A program made the position numbers and the translations under genes. The notes under the pieces were generated by a model that saw only the letters and a program-made list of their open reading frames with translations, was not told where the DNA came from and did no database searches. DNA of 64,000 bases from Eudromia elegans (Eukaryota > Chordata > Aves > Tinamiformes > Tinamidae). Shown here piece after piece: positions 1 through 12,252 of this stretch (within the stretch, counting starts at the first letter, position 1; each line of letters begins with the position of its first letter). The DNA is taken from contig PTEX01000413.1 in the NCBI GenBank assembly GCA_003342815.1, positions 268,659 to 332,658 on the forward strand, given 5' to 3'.

Positions 1-129
1 AGGAGAAGAAGGAGGAGAAGAAGGAGGAGAAGAAGGAGGAGAAGAAGGAGGAGAAGAAGGAGGAGAAGAAGGAGGAGAAGAAGGAGGAGAAGAAGAAGAA
101 GAAGGAGGAGAAGAAGAAGAAGAAGAAGA
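1..129. repeat. GAA/GGA purine-rich tandem repeat
   Basis: The window opens inside a tandem array of the decamer-like unit GAGAAGAAGG, decaying to pure GAA near position 100-129. The strand is all purine, so the tract is polypurine/polypyrimidine and could form triplex DNA. The left end is cut by the window edge, so its true length is unknown. Confidence 0.95.
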
Positions 130-983
130 ATGGTAACAACTAATAGCTGAGGGGTTTTTTTAGTTAGATTAATAAATAAACACATTTTATGAATGCATTT
201 TCCTTGCATTGTTGCAAAATAATTAATTTATCCTCATTAACAAAATGCTGGGTAGAGTGACACAATTAAATAATGAATTGAAGCATTATTTTTATGAATA
301 AAAATATATAGTTCCTTCTTTTTTTAAAAAAAACTTAAAAGTATTATCCCAAAAAAGATTTAAATATTTATATGAGTTCAAAATGGCTGTGAATTGTCAT
401 CGTTCTTTTTTCTGCAAAATTTCAAATCAAGCAAAATCTAATCTTAACCACAATTTACTACAACATCATTTTTAATGTTTTATGAATAGACATGTCTGCT
501 TGATATTTTCCATTACAAATCTTAAAATTGTTTATGCTGAAGGGGCTTTAGTGCCTTTATTTATTATATTTATGTTTGTTTTTCTTAATGTTGGAATAGG
601 AACAGTTCAGTCACTTTCTAGAATTTATGAAATTTAAAACTTTTTGCTAGAAAATGTTACAAGTAACTAAGCAAAAACATTTAATGGTTGAAGAATGGAC
701 TAGAGTGACATTTATCTGCCTGACTATCTGCATTGACCAAATTCAGAATTTGACTTTTGCATTATTTCTTTGTGTTTGCAAAGCAGCTGGAATATATTTG
801 TTTATGATTTACAGATAATTACTTTTTCATATTTTCTCATCCCTTGACATGACCTTCCTCTCATATCTCCTGACCAGACTCCAGACCAACAAAACAAGCA
901 AACAAAAAAAAGACAGACACAATGAACATGGTTGAATACTGGATCCTGATCATTTATCTGCTTACTTATTAGTCAATTCTCCA

Positions 984-1034
984 GTTTTTGTTTGTTTATT
1001 AGTTTTTTGTTTGTTTGTTTGTTTGTTTGTTTTA
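984..1034. repeat. (TTTG)n tetranucleotide microsatellite
   Basis: Imperfect TTTG/GTTT repeat, most regular at 1008-1032, flanked by T-rich sequence. Simple repeat with no visible relation to a retroposon tail. Confidence 0.9.
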
Positions 1035-1823
1035 ATTTTAATCTTACCATAGTGGGCTTAGGTGCTCTCCATAGCCAGCTGCTATGTACTGCTAATGAAG
1101 CCAGTCTTGGCTATTTGCCCTCAGGATTAACCTGCAGTGTCTAGCCCTCTTTTATTTCCAGTATAGGCACGGTCTGGGCAACCTTGTCTTTAAAACTTCA
1201 CTGCTGCTCTTTTTCTAGCCCAAGGTCATGTTGACAACATGCTAAGCATTTTCTCACTCTTAACCAAGATGCACAGTGTGGGTGGAAAGAAGCAAAGGCT
1301 GAATTCAAATGCGAGGGGCCAAGGAGCAGATATTTGGTGATAGCCCTAAAATAGGAGCAAAAGGAACAAAAGGGCAGAAGGAGCAGATGGGACCATTGAA
1401 TTGAGAAAAAAATCTGTGCGAGCCATTCCATGACCAGAGAAAATACTATAAACTGCTATTATACACTGAAAATTTGAACTGTAGTCATATCAGGTGGCAT
1501 CATCCAGAATTAATGGACACTTCAAAATTCTAGCATTAATCCTTTTGTATCTCAGACAGGGATAATAGTATTATCATTCCTCAAAGCAATATTGAAAATG
1601 AGAAGTAATGCTTGTGAGCTACTCAGATATCATACAGTGATGTGTGAACAGAAATGCCCCAGAGAAAGTTCATAATTCTGAGTTCCATGCAGGGCTACAA
1701 TGGTGTACTGTAAATAAGAGCTGGCTGACGTACTGAATGACGAAGGTAAAAAAATATTTTCTAGCTGCCTTTTTAGTGCACACAGTCTTTTCCTTGTCCG
1801 GAGTGATGGAGGTGTCTCTAGGG

Positions 1824-1839
1824 AAAAAAAAAAAAAAAA
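1824..1839. repeat. A16 homopolymer
   Basis: An uninterrupted run of 16 A. No poly(A) signal or gene-like sequence stands just upstream, so it is listed as simple repeat only. Confidence 0.85.
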
Positions 1840-2734
1840 TCAGACGATTGTATAATTACAGTCTGTACCATATGACATGTGACAGACAGCTCAGAATAAG
1901 GTTGTATAGGAAATTTTTTGTGGCATTGCTGGGCTTTTGACACTTTCCCTTCATAGTGTTTTTAGAGGTCTATTTCCAGCTTCTTTCACCCATTTACACA
2001 CAGTAAAATAATCAGTTTGCATTCTCTTTTATGTATTTTTATATATGAGATGTCGCTGTTCACCTGAATAAATCCAGGAGAGGACATGACTAGCATTAGC
2101 TGATTACATTGCTGTACAACATCCACTCCTGTGGAGCAGAGGACATGAATCCTTTTTAGTTTGCCTGACAGATGAGATGTTCAGGAACTAAAACAGGCAG
2201 TTTCTACTGACCTAAGTGGAAGGGCTACATGGGGACTATGCAGCCCTGATAAGCACATAGACTGCAGATTTTGCAATGGTGAAGAGAAAGAATGACGCTT
2301 TTGTATGCATTTTTCAGGGAAGAAGCCTACTTAATTTGAGTTCAATTCCAGTGAGTGAGTGCTAAACAGTGTCATTACTATCAATGTGTCTATTTGCATG
2401 GTTAATTCTTTCTCTTTGGGCATATAAGTGACAAAATGAAGAGCTTGATTCAAATGTTATCTGCAACAGTATGCAGGAATAAAAAGAAATACTAATTCAT
2501 TTGTAAGCCCCTGAGAGAAACTCTCTACTTTTTATGTTTGCTCAGCATCAAACACAATAGAGTGACAATCCTTGTTGTGCTCTTGGGAACAATGTCAACA
2601 CTTTTGCTGCAAGAGTGTTGGCATTTGATTAAATCTCCATTTTTTTTTGTTGCAGTTGGTGTTCAAATTATAAAAAATGACCAAAACTCAGAATAGTAGG
2701 AAAAAAAGAAAATATTACCCCCTCTCATATGTTT

Positions 2735-2850
2735 CCCAAGCTTGGATGAGTCACAGTCTTTAAAATTGCCTTTGTCTCCATGGGGCAGTGAGTTCCACAA
2801 CTTCATAATTACTCCGAGATTTGCGAGTTGTGAGTTTTAGCCTTTTGTTT
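2735..2850 (-). mobile_element. Probable ancient L3/CR1-like LINE 3' fragment
   Basis: The plus strand contains GGGCAGTGAGTTCCACAACT at about 2784, followed by an ACTCCGAG...GTGAGTTTTAGCCTTTTG segment. This resembles the block in old L3/CR1-type LINEs reading 'AGTGAGTTCCACAG..TAATTATG', equivalent to the GGCAGCCTGTTCCAGTGCTC block seen in the younger CR1 at 8.77 kb. The orientation would be minus, the same as that copy. It is heavily diverged with no open frame left. The match is from memory of the family and could be coincidental. Confidence 0.35.
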
Positions 2851-3550
2851 CACCCTTACACTCCACTTACCATTTAGAGAAATAGCAAAGCACCAATCAA
2901 ACTTTTATCCCAGCCATTTGTCAAAATCACATAAAAAGTTATGGAGCTTCGCTTTGCAGACAGACCACAGGTTATAATGCAAAAAAAAAGCAGATTTCAG
3001 TTTTTCAGGATCCATCTCGGCATATCACTGTGCTGAACAGTCAGGGAAAATGATGTGTTTTGGAGATTTCAGTGTGGAAAGTGGGGGAGGGTGTAGCAGG
3101 CTGCATCTCCATGAAAGAAGCACTTTGTCCAGTGTGCTAAAATGAACTACTTGTTGGTGTGCAGAGTTGGCGGGCAGCCAGCGTTTCCAGACCTCACATT
3201 TTCTTAGCTTCCCTTTGTCTCATGCACTGGATGGTATTTCTAACTGGTGTAAAGATTTGTGGCATTCTTCTCATGTCAAAAAGAACAATAAGAAAAACAA
3301 TAATATAGACTGAGAGTAGCATTTTGTAAGTCATTTACACAGAGTAAAATGACTCTCTTCATCTCATTGATTAGAGATGCTAGACTAGAATCAGCATACT
3401 TTTTCCTGATTTTAAAGGTATCTCCTTAGCCTTTAATAAAAATTTACAGTTAATACTACTCCTTAATTCCTCATACATTCTTCTTAACAAGTCACAAACA
3501 CATACAGTATTTAAACATGTATTTGGATTTTCTCCTGTTTTAAATTCTGT

Positions 3551-3579
3551 GGGGTTTTTTTGGTTTTTTTGTTTTTTTC
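3551..3579. repeat. T-rich (GTTTTTTT)n tract
   Basis: Runs of six to seven T separated by G or GG. Low-complexity sequence. Confidence 0.8.
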
Positions 3580-6035
3580 TGTCCTTTGGAAGTGGGGCTC
3601 ATAAGCAGTTCAAATTCCAATAAGTTTCTGAAGTGTTTTTAAAACACATTACTGGAAAAATTGTCTTCATAAGCATTTCCATTAACAAGAAAGTCATCCA
3701 TGAGTACTGCTGGAGGGGGAATAGATTTTATCCAAATGAAATGTTGAAAAAACAAAATACTACTTAGAAAAAAAAAAAAGTGGTTGTGAGAAGTCAAAAT
3801 TGGCTTTTGCCAACTGAAAATTTCTAATTCTGTATCTACTATTTCCTCTTTATTTATTTATTTACTTTTTTAAAAAATCTTTTTTATTGGAGCAATTAAT
3901 AAGACCTCACATTTCCTTGCTGAAAGCATTGTTTTTTGCTGAGAACTATTTTCTTATTATCATTATTAATGTATTTTACGGCAAAAGACTTTTCCTTCAT
4001 TCCTGGAAAAGTCCATCTGAGTACTTACAAATAAGATGTGCAAAATGAAAGCTCTGAAAAAATCATCCCACAGATACATGCTTCTGTAGAGGTCAATGAA
4101 AAAAAAAAGTTAGTAATTTGACCTTCCTTCTCCCCAATTCCTGTAAGTTCCTATTGTCCTCTTGAGAAGAAAACAATGTTTTCAACTTTCAAAAGAAGAA
4201 TAAAGAGATAATAAAGCCATAGTTTGACTCCATAAAGTATCTGTAGAAATACATCACATGAGAACAAAACTGCAAAAAATCAAAGCTTTCCATAAATCAG
4301 ATATGGAAAGTAAAACACAAGACATACATAATTATATTTCTCAGAGTCATTGCTGGCCTAATTCTTCTTTCATTTGAACCAGTGGAGTTTTCATGGAAAG
4401 TGGTTACATCAATACTTAATTATCATTGCAATTTTTATGCAATTGAGACTGTCATCCTTTCTCAGGTGTGCTTGTAACTTAAATATATTAAAAAACATTT
4501 TTACATAACATGAAGTGTGTTACACTTTTTTTTTCGTGGCTTACCATTCTTTTTTTCATTATGAAGATACCAAAAATTTTTTTTTTTAAACATTTTGAAC
4601 ATTTCTCAAAACATACATCTAAGGCATTGAAATTGGTTAATGTTTTCAAGAATTACTACACTTCAAAACATCATTTTCTGGGGAATAAAGCCCTTATCAA
4701 CACTGATTAAGACCTTGTCTGCAGTGTATAGGTCTGTGTGATTTGATACACTGCCTTAGGTTTTTTGTTTTGTTTTGTTTTTCCTCAGCAATATAGAATT
4801 AGACATTGGATCCATGTTAAAATGTGCTGAGTAAGGAAGTCACGATGTGGTATTTGGCTGCTAGCATATACAACAAAATATCCGATCATTTTTTGAAAAA
4901 AAAAAAGGGGGTTACTAATCTAAGTTCTCTCAACAGAACATCTGATGATGGTGTGTTTGTCTGCAACATGAAAAAAAAGAATTATTTAATAAAATAGATA
5001 ATAAGCACTGGAAATATCTAGGTCATGTTGGTTTTTTTTATAATTATAAACAGTTTTAGGAAAAAGAAATTGAAACTTTTTTCTTTTGGTGACTTTGGGT
5101 ATCTGTGTTTATGTGTATGTATATGTTTACTTATAAGAATTACATGCCTTGACTAAAGATAATTCTACTCTTAGTCTTTATCTATTTTTTGAGTGTCTTA
5201 ACTTTTACCAAATATGCAACTTGGAGGACTTTCAAAATAAAAAAAAAAAAGGAAGAAACTTGAGTTGTTATTTAAAGGATTTATTTAACTGCTTTCAATT
5301 ATAACTAGTGACTGAGTCAGAACTGTATGTGGTTCAGCTAATTGCTAAAAACTGCTTGGGTCCTAGGGGATATGAATTTCTCTAGACTTATTGGAAAAGC
5401 ATTCATTTTTAAAGAAGGAGGTGAAAACAGAGACTGTCAAACCATCAGCCATTTCAGAATGCAGGCTAATGAAATGTCGAGGTGGATATGAATAAAACAC
5501 AAGTCTTTGCAGAGGATGAAAATTATGGTGTGTACAGTCTCCATGCTTATGCTGTACAGTTATATTCATCCTTCAGCAAATGCTAAAAAAGATTTTTTTT
5601 TAAAAAAAAAAGAATAAATTTGTTGTTAAAAGTTCTATTTTTCTGAGAGAAAAAAAGGATCAGGTGATGAGGAAAATTATTGAGAGAGAATACATTTGTT
5701 TTTTACTTCAGTGATCTCAGTAAATATGCATCAGGAAATGTTTTATATTCAGAAATGAAATTGAAAAGAGATGTTTATAAGTTTAATTATAATATTGCCT
5801 TGTCTCAACATTCTTCCAATCATCTATTCATCTATATGGTTAATGCTATAAGTATGATGAAATTTGTGGGTTTATCACCAAAATTTACACTAGATTTCCT
5901 GTAGAAAATTTTACATTTAGGAGGGGAAGAAGAAAGTAATTCTGTTGTTGGTGCAGTAACTAAATATTTTTTACCTAACAAAGAAGCATACTCCTAGTTA
6001 AGTCAGAAGAATATAAATGACGATGAGCTGGGGGG

Positions 6036-6058
6036 AAAAAAAAAAAAAAAAAAAAAAA
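6036..6058. repeat. A23 homopolymer preceded by G run
   Basis: Six G followed by 23 A. Long poly(A) is not the tail type of CR1, the main avian LINE, so this is treated as a simple repeat. No retrocopied gene sequence is recognisable upstream. Confidence 0.9.
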
Positions 6059-7720
6059 GAGGTATCTATATGTAAACAGAACAAATCCAGAAGCAATGGA
6101 TTAGGTTAAATCTCTTCAACTCTTTCCCTTTGTCCCCTATCTCCAATTAAGGAGAAAGTCTCATTTACTGCTGATCTGCTCTCTCGGCATTTTCCTCTGC
6201 TGGTCCTTGTCAGTGTCTCGCCAAGAAGCAGAATAAAACTAATGAGAGGCTGCAGAGCCTCAGAAAATGAGGATCTCTCTTAGAAATTAGATAGTGATAA
6301 TTGTTAAAAAAAGAATTAGAAAACTTGGCTTAAGAAAATTCAATAAGGATGCTGAAAGACTGATTGCTACAAAGGCAAGTTTGCGGGTAAGGTTTGTTTG
6401 CTCTTCGGCCTCTTTCTTTTGCTACTGTTGCCAATTACTTGAACTCTCTAATTCTGGTGTACTTACACATTTACCTTTTACATTGCAATACTCCTTTTTC
6501 ATATATGCAGATTTTAGAACATATTCATTCCTAAATCAGAATTAGAGTGGGGAGGAGGGAAGTGAATTTTACAGTGATTTGTAAAGGAAAAAAAATACAT
6601 TTTTATATCTTTTATCTAGTAAGACTTCAACTGTTTAGACGAACTGCTGAACAAAAGAGTAGATATACTGGAATTACTCAGAAGGAGTGTTATATCTGTT
6701 TAAGACCCTGGTAAAGGTTACGTGATGAGCAATGGAAACAGCGGCCCAGTATTAGCAGCCCTTTGAAACTTAACTCTCAGTCTACTTCCTTCTACTAGCT
6801 TCACTGTCATGCTTATAAACTTAGATGTTAGCAAGATTACTTTCACTTTCCGGTGAAGGAAGACTCCTCATTGCATCCTCAATGAAAACCCCAATTAATA
6901 TCTCACTAGTTTAATTACAATTTTATCATGATAACTTGTCATACAAAAATAATCTGGTTGGAATATCAGATTTAATTTCATCTTTACAATCTGAAACTTT
7001 AGTTAATCACAAGGAAGTATTTTTTTATGTGTAACACAGAGCAACTAAAATAAATAGAGAAAGGTACATCTTCAAAGAAGCAATGCTAGGAAACAGTTGA
7101 TATGAAAATAATTAATATGTTTTATTTGATGGACAATCCACTCTACTCCAACCTGCATCCATTACAATAACTGGTGTGCTATTTATACAAGATTTTTATC
7201 CTCATACCCAGGTTTCCTTCTCCCTCACTGTTTCTCACTCCCTCAAACACTGCAGATTTTCTCAAAAGAATAGCTCTGACTAAGGCATCAAAATTTAGTG
7301 GTTACATTTACAGAAGTCCTCAATATTCAGTAGTTTGCTTTGAAAAACTTGGCCCCTGAAATGAAGTTATTCACCAGATACTACTGAGCACATAAAAAAA
7401 TTGTTTCATTGGTTATAGAGATCAGCTTCTCAGGTTGAAAGTGGTTGCTTCTGAAGACCAGCTGCAGTTCACCCACATTTGTTTGCTTGCTGCTTAGGCA
7501 GCGAACAGTGTTTATAGCATGACACTACATCAAATACTCCATTTTCATTCTGTGAACAAAAAGATATGACATCAGACTAAAGAAAACTCCAAATTCTTTA
7601 GCTTGTAATATATAATTGAAAACTAATACTTTCCAGTACAAGTGTTGAATGTATATATAACTTACATAGACAAAAGACTAGAGTTTTGCCAAAAATGTCT
7701 ATACAAATATTTAAAATAAT

Positions 7721-7754
7721 ACATGTACATACATATATGCATATATATGCATAC
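7721..7754. repeat. TA/CA-rich low-complexity tract
   Basis: Alternating ACAT/ATAT/GCAT units, including two ATATATGCAT copies. Low-complexity AT-rich DNA. Confidence 0.7.
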
Positions 7755-8142
7755 TTATGTTACATGTTGAAAAAAATCTTAAGCAGAAAGATAACAAATC
7801 TTTTACTACGCAACAATTCACTATAAACCATGCAAAGAAAATGCACATATTCAGAACAATTTTCCAAACAGAAATTTCAATAATTATCGCGGATGAACAA
7901 TTTTATAAAATAAAAATATTCAGATTCAGATATCTATTTGAAAGTTAAAATTTATAGAGGTCATGTTGATAATCCTGCCTATACCATATTACAAAAAGGC
8001 AAGGACAGAAAACAGTGTTAGAATTATGGGGGAAAAATCATGATGAGCTGAAATGTGGCACCATATGATGTGTAGGTGGGTCTATACAGCTGACAAAGAG
8101 ATACAGAAAAGAGAAATCATCAATTTAGCCTGTTAAAATGAA

Positions 8143-8158
8143 ATATATATATATATAT
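8143..8158. repeat. (AT)8 microsatellite
   Basis: Pure AT dinucleotide run of 16 bases. Confidence 0.85.
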
Positions 8159-8601
8159 GTCACAGTCTATTTTTTCTGTAGAGAGAAATTTACTAATTTA
8201 AAAGTACTCAATTTTTTTAAATCTTATCTTATTTCTTTTTAGAAAATCTTATACCTGATACCTTTTTATAACCACTGAAATCATACAGTCCACATTCTTG
8301 TGATCTTCTGCTTCGTTTTAGGTGATTTGCAACACAATTTTTCAAGATACTTCCATACTTTATATTCTGCCAATAGAGAGTTTTGAGAAAACCTTACATT
8401 TCTAAGTAGGTACATGAAAGTATAAAAATGGCAAAATATGCAGGGACTTCATTCTCCTCTAATGGATTTGCTCAAACTCATCACTCACTTTTCTGTGCAC
8501 TAACAACTGGCCTAGAGTCAATGAAAATATTCCTTGGATTTGAATTAGACTGTAAGATATGAAATTAACTATGTCAGATTAAATAAAAAATATTAGTCTG
8601 A

Positions 8602-9342
8602 TCATAGAATCATAGAATCATAGAATGGCTAGGGTTGGAAGGGACCTGTAGAGGTCATCTAGTCCAACCCCCCTGCACACGCAGGGTCCCCTAGAGCATG
8701 TGGCACAGGGTGATGTCCAGGCGGGTTTTGAAGATCTCCAGACAAGGAGACTCCACCACCTCTCTGGGCAGCCTGTTCCAGTGCTCTGTCACCCTCACCG
8801 TTAAGAAATTCTTTTTCAAGTTCCTGTGGAACTTTTGGTGCCTCAATTTGTGGCCGTTTCCTCTAGTTCTGTCACTGGCCACCACTGAGAAGCAGCCAGC
8901 CCCATCCTCCTCACTCCCTTTCTTGAGATACTTACATACATTAATAAGGTCCCCTCTCAGTCTTCTCTTCTGCAGGCTGAACAGGCCCAGCTCTCTCAGC
9001 CTTTGCTCATAGGGCAGATGTTCCAGGTCCCTAATCATCTTCGTGGCCCTGCGCTGGACTCTCTCTAGCAGCTCCACGTCCCTCCTGCACTGGGGAGCCC
9101 AGAACTGCACACAGTACTCGAGGTGCGGCCTCACCAGGGCTGAGTAGAGGGGCAGAATCACCTCCCTTGACCTGCTGGAGATGCTCTTCTTAATGCACCC
9201 CAGGATCCCATTGGCCTTCTTGGCCACAAGGGCACACTGCTGCCTTATGGTCAACTTGTCACCATGACGCCCAGGTCCCTCTCTGCGGTGCTGCTCTCCA
9301 GGAGGTCGGTCCCCAGCCTGTAGGCATGTCTAGGGTTATCAG
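8602..9342 (-). mobile_element. CR1 LINE, 5'-truncated, minus strand
   Basis: On the plus strand it begins with three ATCATAGA-type octamers (the 3' terminal octamer repeat of CR1 in reverse), then GGTTGGAAGGGACCTGTAGAG and TCTAGTCCAACCCCC. It continues through the end of ORF2 to about 9342, where similarity to the CR1 body stops abruptly. CR1 copies are normally 5'-truncated by incomplete reverse transcription and end in this octamer instead of poly(A). The long readable ORF2 segment makes this the youngest-looking repeat in the window. Its GC content and CpG count are clearly above those of the flanks. Confidence 0.96.
8691..9254 (-). pseudogene. CR1 ORF2 (reverse transcriptase) C-terminal fragment
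   Basis: A 187-codon open frame on the minus strand that encodes the region after the RT catalytic core of CR1 ORF2. It contains [52 protein letters not shown] and the terminal [12 protein letters not shown] followed by a stop. The catalytic FADD box and the N-terminal endonuclease are absent because the insertion is 5'-truncated. The nominal start is a TTG and is not a real initiation site. Just upstream the CR1 reading frame continues ([15 protein letters not shown]) but is shifted by a small deletion at about 9255-9262. Expression as a protein is not expected. Adjacent low-CpG sequence shows no promoter. Confidence 0.93.
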
Positions 9343-9403
9343 AGCCTGTGTGAGATCTCCTTAGCAAAAGTATTTAAAGGTATACATATTCCTCTGCTTC
9401 CTC

Positions 9404-9432
9404 TGGAGGTACTGCTATATGCAGTACCTCCA
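9404..9432. repeat. Perfect 12-bp inverted repeat with 5-nt loop
   Basis: TGGAGGTACTGC and its exact reverse complement GCAGTACCTCCA are separated by TATAT. This is a strong potential hairpin about 60 bp beyond the 5' truncation point of the CR1 copy. It has no T-run to suggest a terminator and no recognisable miRNA context. Confidence 0.85.
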
Positions 9433-10754
9433 AGCTTTGCAAATGAAGTCTGAAGTTCAGACTCACAAATAAGAAAACAATTGCCATCATTTTATTCTAA
9501 AAAAAGTTTTATTTTATTATAAAAAGCAAAATCTTGTTTTCATATAATAAAATGTAAGATTTGCCTTATAGCAATCTGTACTTACTGTACAGAGGAAAAT
9601 AAATCTCTTTTTTAATTTTTTTTTTCTTTCACTACATCTGAAGCTTTTTAAAATAAGGAAAGAGCAGAGATTTCTCTTTGATTTTGATGAGAGGAATAAA
9701 TTTCCACACCTAAATGAAGGAAATACTAACACAAACACTAAGTATTGTTAATGTTGGACTTTCATTTCTAACAAATTGCCAATGTAGGTTAGGTAATCTG
9801 TTAATTCTTTAATTTCTGTTTGGTCTCCAATACAAATAAAGCACAACTGCATTCTTTTCCCACTGCATTTGGATTGCAAAACCCCACTAAAACTTTTGCT
9901 TTTTTTTTTTTTTTAATGCTCCCTTATTGCATTAATAAGAATGTCCTTAGTGCTTTCTATATCATACAAACTTCATTTTACCCTGCCTTACCAGGCATCG
10001 CTGTTTGTAGTATCATCTTAATTCTTCCCTAAATTTTCTTTTCTTGTGATGGAAGTATGAAAATAAGACCTTAAAATATGGTTATTTGTGAGTTTAGTAA
10101 AGAAACTAGACTAGATTTTAAAAGTACATAAGATCCTAAAGTGCAATCTAGGCAGAATCTGGATGCCTAAATGCAAAAATAAATCTAGTCCTGGAAATGC
10201 TTATTTTAGTCATTTAGGATGGAATTCATCCTATCTAATTTTACGCTTTAAATATCTTTGCCTGGTCAGATGAATCCTACTAACGCTGTTGGTGCCTCTC
10301 CATTTCCTGCATGGTATTAAGTAATTCTGAACTGACCTGCAGTTCCTCATTCCTCTGATGGCCTCGTGGTGAGGCTTCCTATTTCCAATGGTAAACACAT
10401 TTCTTCTGTAAAAGTTATGTAAGTGGCATCAAGAAAATCTTTCTATAATGAGTTTGTTCTTTTGGAAAAGGTATCCTGAAAGATAGTTATTGACAATCTG
10501 TATCTTTAAAATACATTATTAGGATAACCTAGCTTCTACATGAAGCCAAAAATTTAAAAAAAAGCATACATAAAAGACCTAAATAAACTTTCTCTTTAGG
10601 TCAATCTAAATCTCTCATTCCATCTTTTTCTCTATGTCCCATAACTTCCTGTGCTTAAAAAAAAAATTAAATCACTCACTGTTTCTTCTGTATTTTTTGC
10701 TCACTATCCTTACCTGATATCTTACTTCATTTTTGTCTCTGCATGAGTGGAGAC

Positions 10755-10779
10755 AAATTAGGCAGTCATTGCCTAATTT
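10755..10779. repeat. 10-bp perfect inverted repeat
   Basis: AAATTAGGCA and TGCCTAATTT are separated by GTCAT. Possible small hairpin of unknown significance. Confidence 0.75.
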
Positions 10780-12210
10780 TTGACTATTCCATTTAGTTTT
10801 AGCTATTTCCTCAGTGATATTTCACCATATCAAACCTTTATAATCCTGAATGTCTCTATTTAGGTCACCTTTGGAGAATAAACAATTTTCACATGGTTAT
10901 ATAGATTGCTGAAGTACACTATTACAGCCTCATTCTCCATCCAGAGATAGAGTGCTTTATAAGGGAAGAGTAGAGAAGAGAGGAGGAGGGAGGCAGAAGC
11001 TAAATCTGGTCTGTTTCATACTTTTTTCTCTCCCACACCTAGGAATGATTTTGAGAATCAGAGATTCAGGTATTACCCCAACCCCTGCATGCATGCACAG
11101 CTGGCTGCGTATGGCTGTGATGCATGTCTCTGATGGTCATGATTTTCCAGTCTCCTTTTCTCATCACTGGGAAAACACCTTGACTAACCCAAAATAAATA
11201 AACCTTTTCCATTCAACTCTGCACAGCAAATAAATCACTCTTTAATCACTCATTACATTTTCAAATAGTGGCCAGCTACATCAGAGGATTTTTTTTTTCT
11301 TTTAGCATGTTTCCTCCACAGTCACTACTTTAAACATCATAAGTAACCAAAATTAAACTGCTCCTTAGTCAAATGTTGGAATTCTAACTTTTGCTGCTTT
11401 TGCATTATTGTAAAAATATTTGTTAATTTACTTCTAACAAGGTGAAACTCCCTAGCAATATCCAGAAATTATCTTTAGTCAAGTTAGTTAGTTAGCTGGA
11501 TATCTTCAACTTCAATATGAAACACCTCAGCAGTGCCAGCCAAAATATGCAAAATATTTTTTTAAATTTTTTTTCAGTCTTCAATGTTATCCTGCAACTA
11601 TCTTGTTAGCCATTTTGCCTGCTGTGTTTCTTCACTCACTTTTGCAAAAACTCTAGTCATTTTTTTAGCACCCAAAACTAGTCTCTTCTAGGTCACCTGT
11701 GTCTCTGTCATTTCAGTGATGCCAGACAGTGCTTATAGCACTTGAAAAAATACACAGTCTCAATACATCAGTCTTATTAAACACAATTTTTTTTTGCTTT
11801 TCTGACACACATTTTATTAACCATTTCCTATTTCACCCCCACATCATCTTATTTTCTCTGATCTTTGGCAATGGCACTCTGTCTAAATGTGTTACTTGTC
11901 CATGGGACTGCCATAAAAATATGAACATTATTGGATAAAATGAGGTGAGGACTGTACTTCACAGAGAATACATGGTAAATATATTTTGTGAAGGGTCATG
12001 GAAAGACATATTTCCTCTATATATGCAACATATAGCCATCCTAAGTTAGAAACTACGAGCAATGACATAATACAGTGACATTCATCATATCACCGGAAGC
12101 GTAGATATTGACAGCACCTATAGATATGTGCATGCAGAATAAAAGTAAAATATATCAACCTGTATTACCTGATGCATGGATGCACTACCTATTTTAGCTT
12201 TCGATGACAT

Positions 12211-12252
12211 AGATTAGATATAGATATAGATGTAGATATAGATGACCTAGAT
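12211..12252. repeat. (GATATA)n imperfect microsatellite
   Basis: Repeats of AGATATAGAT with a few substitutions, ending in GATGACCTAGATAATA. Confidence 0.8.

Larger units (their letters stand above)
130..2734. other. Unique AT-rich non-coding sequence
   Basis: No supportable gene. It holds a (TTTG)n run and an A16 run, listed separately. The open frames of 60-80 codons have no recognisable domain and the length expected by chance in AT-rich DNA. There is no CpG cluster and no convincing splice-bounded exon. Confidence 0.7.
2851..8601. other. Unique AT-rich non-coding sequence
   Basis: No gene found. The stretch holds several short homopolymer and dinucleotide runs (A23 at 6036, TA-rich at 7721, (AT)8 at 8143, T-rich at 3551). 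Open frames reach at most 83 codons (6294-6545) and show no domain, biased composition or splice context worth reporting. Confidence 0.65.

Noticed and set aside
8698..9012. 104-codon plus-strand open frame
   Set aside because: It is the antisense shadow of the CR1 ORF2 fragment on the minus strand and has no independent support.
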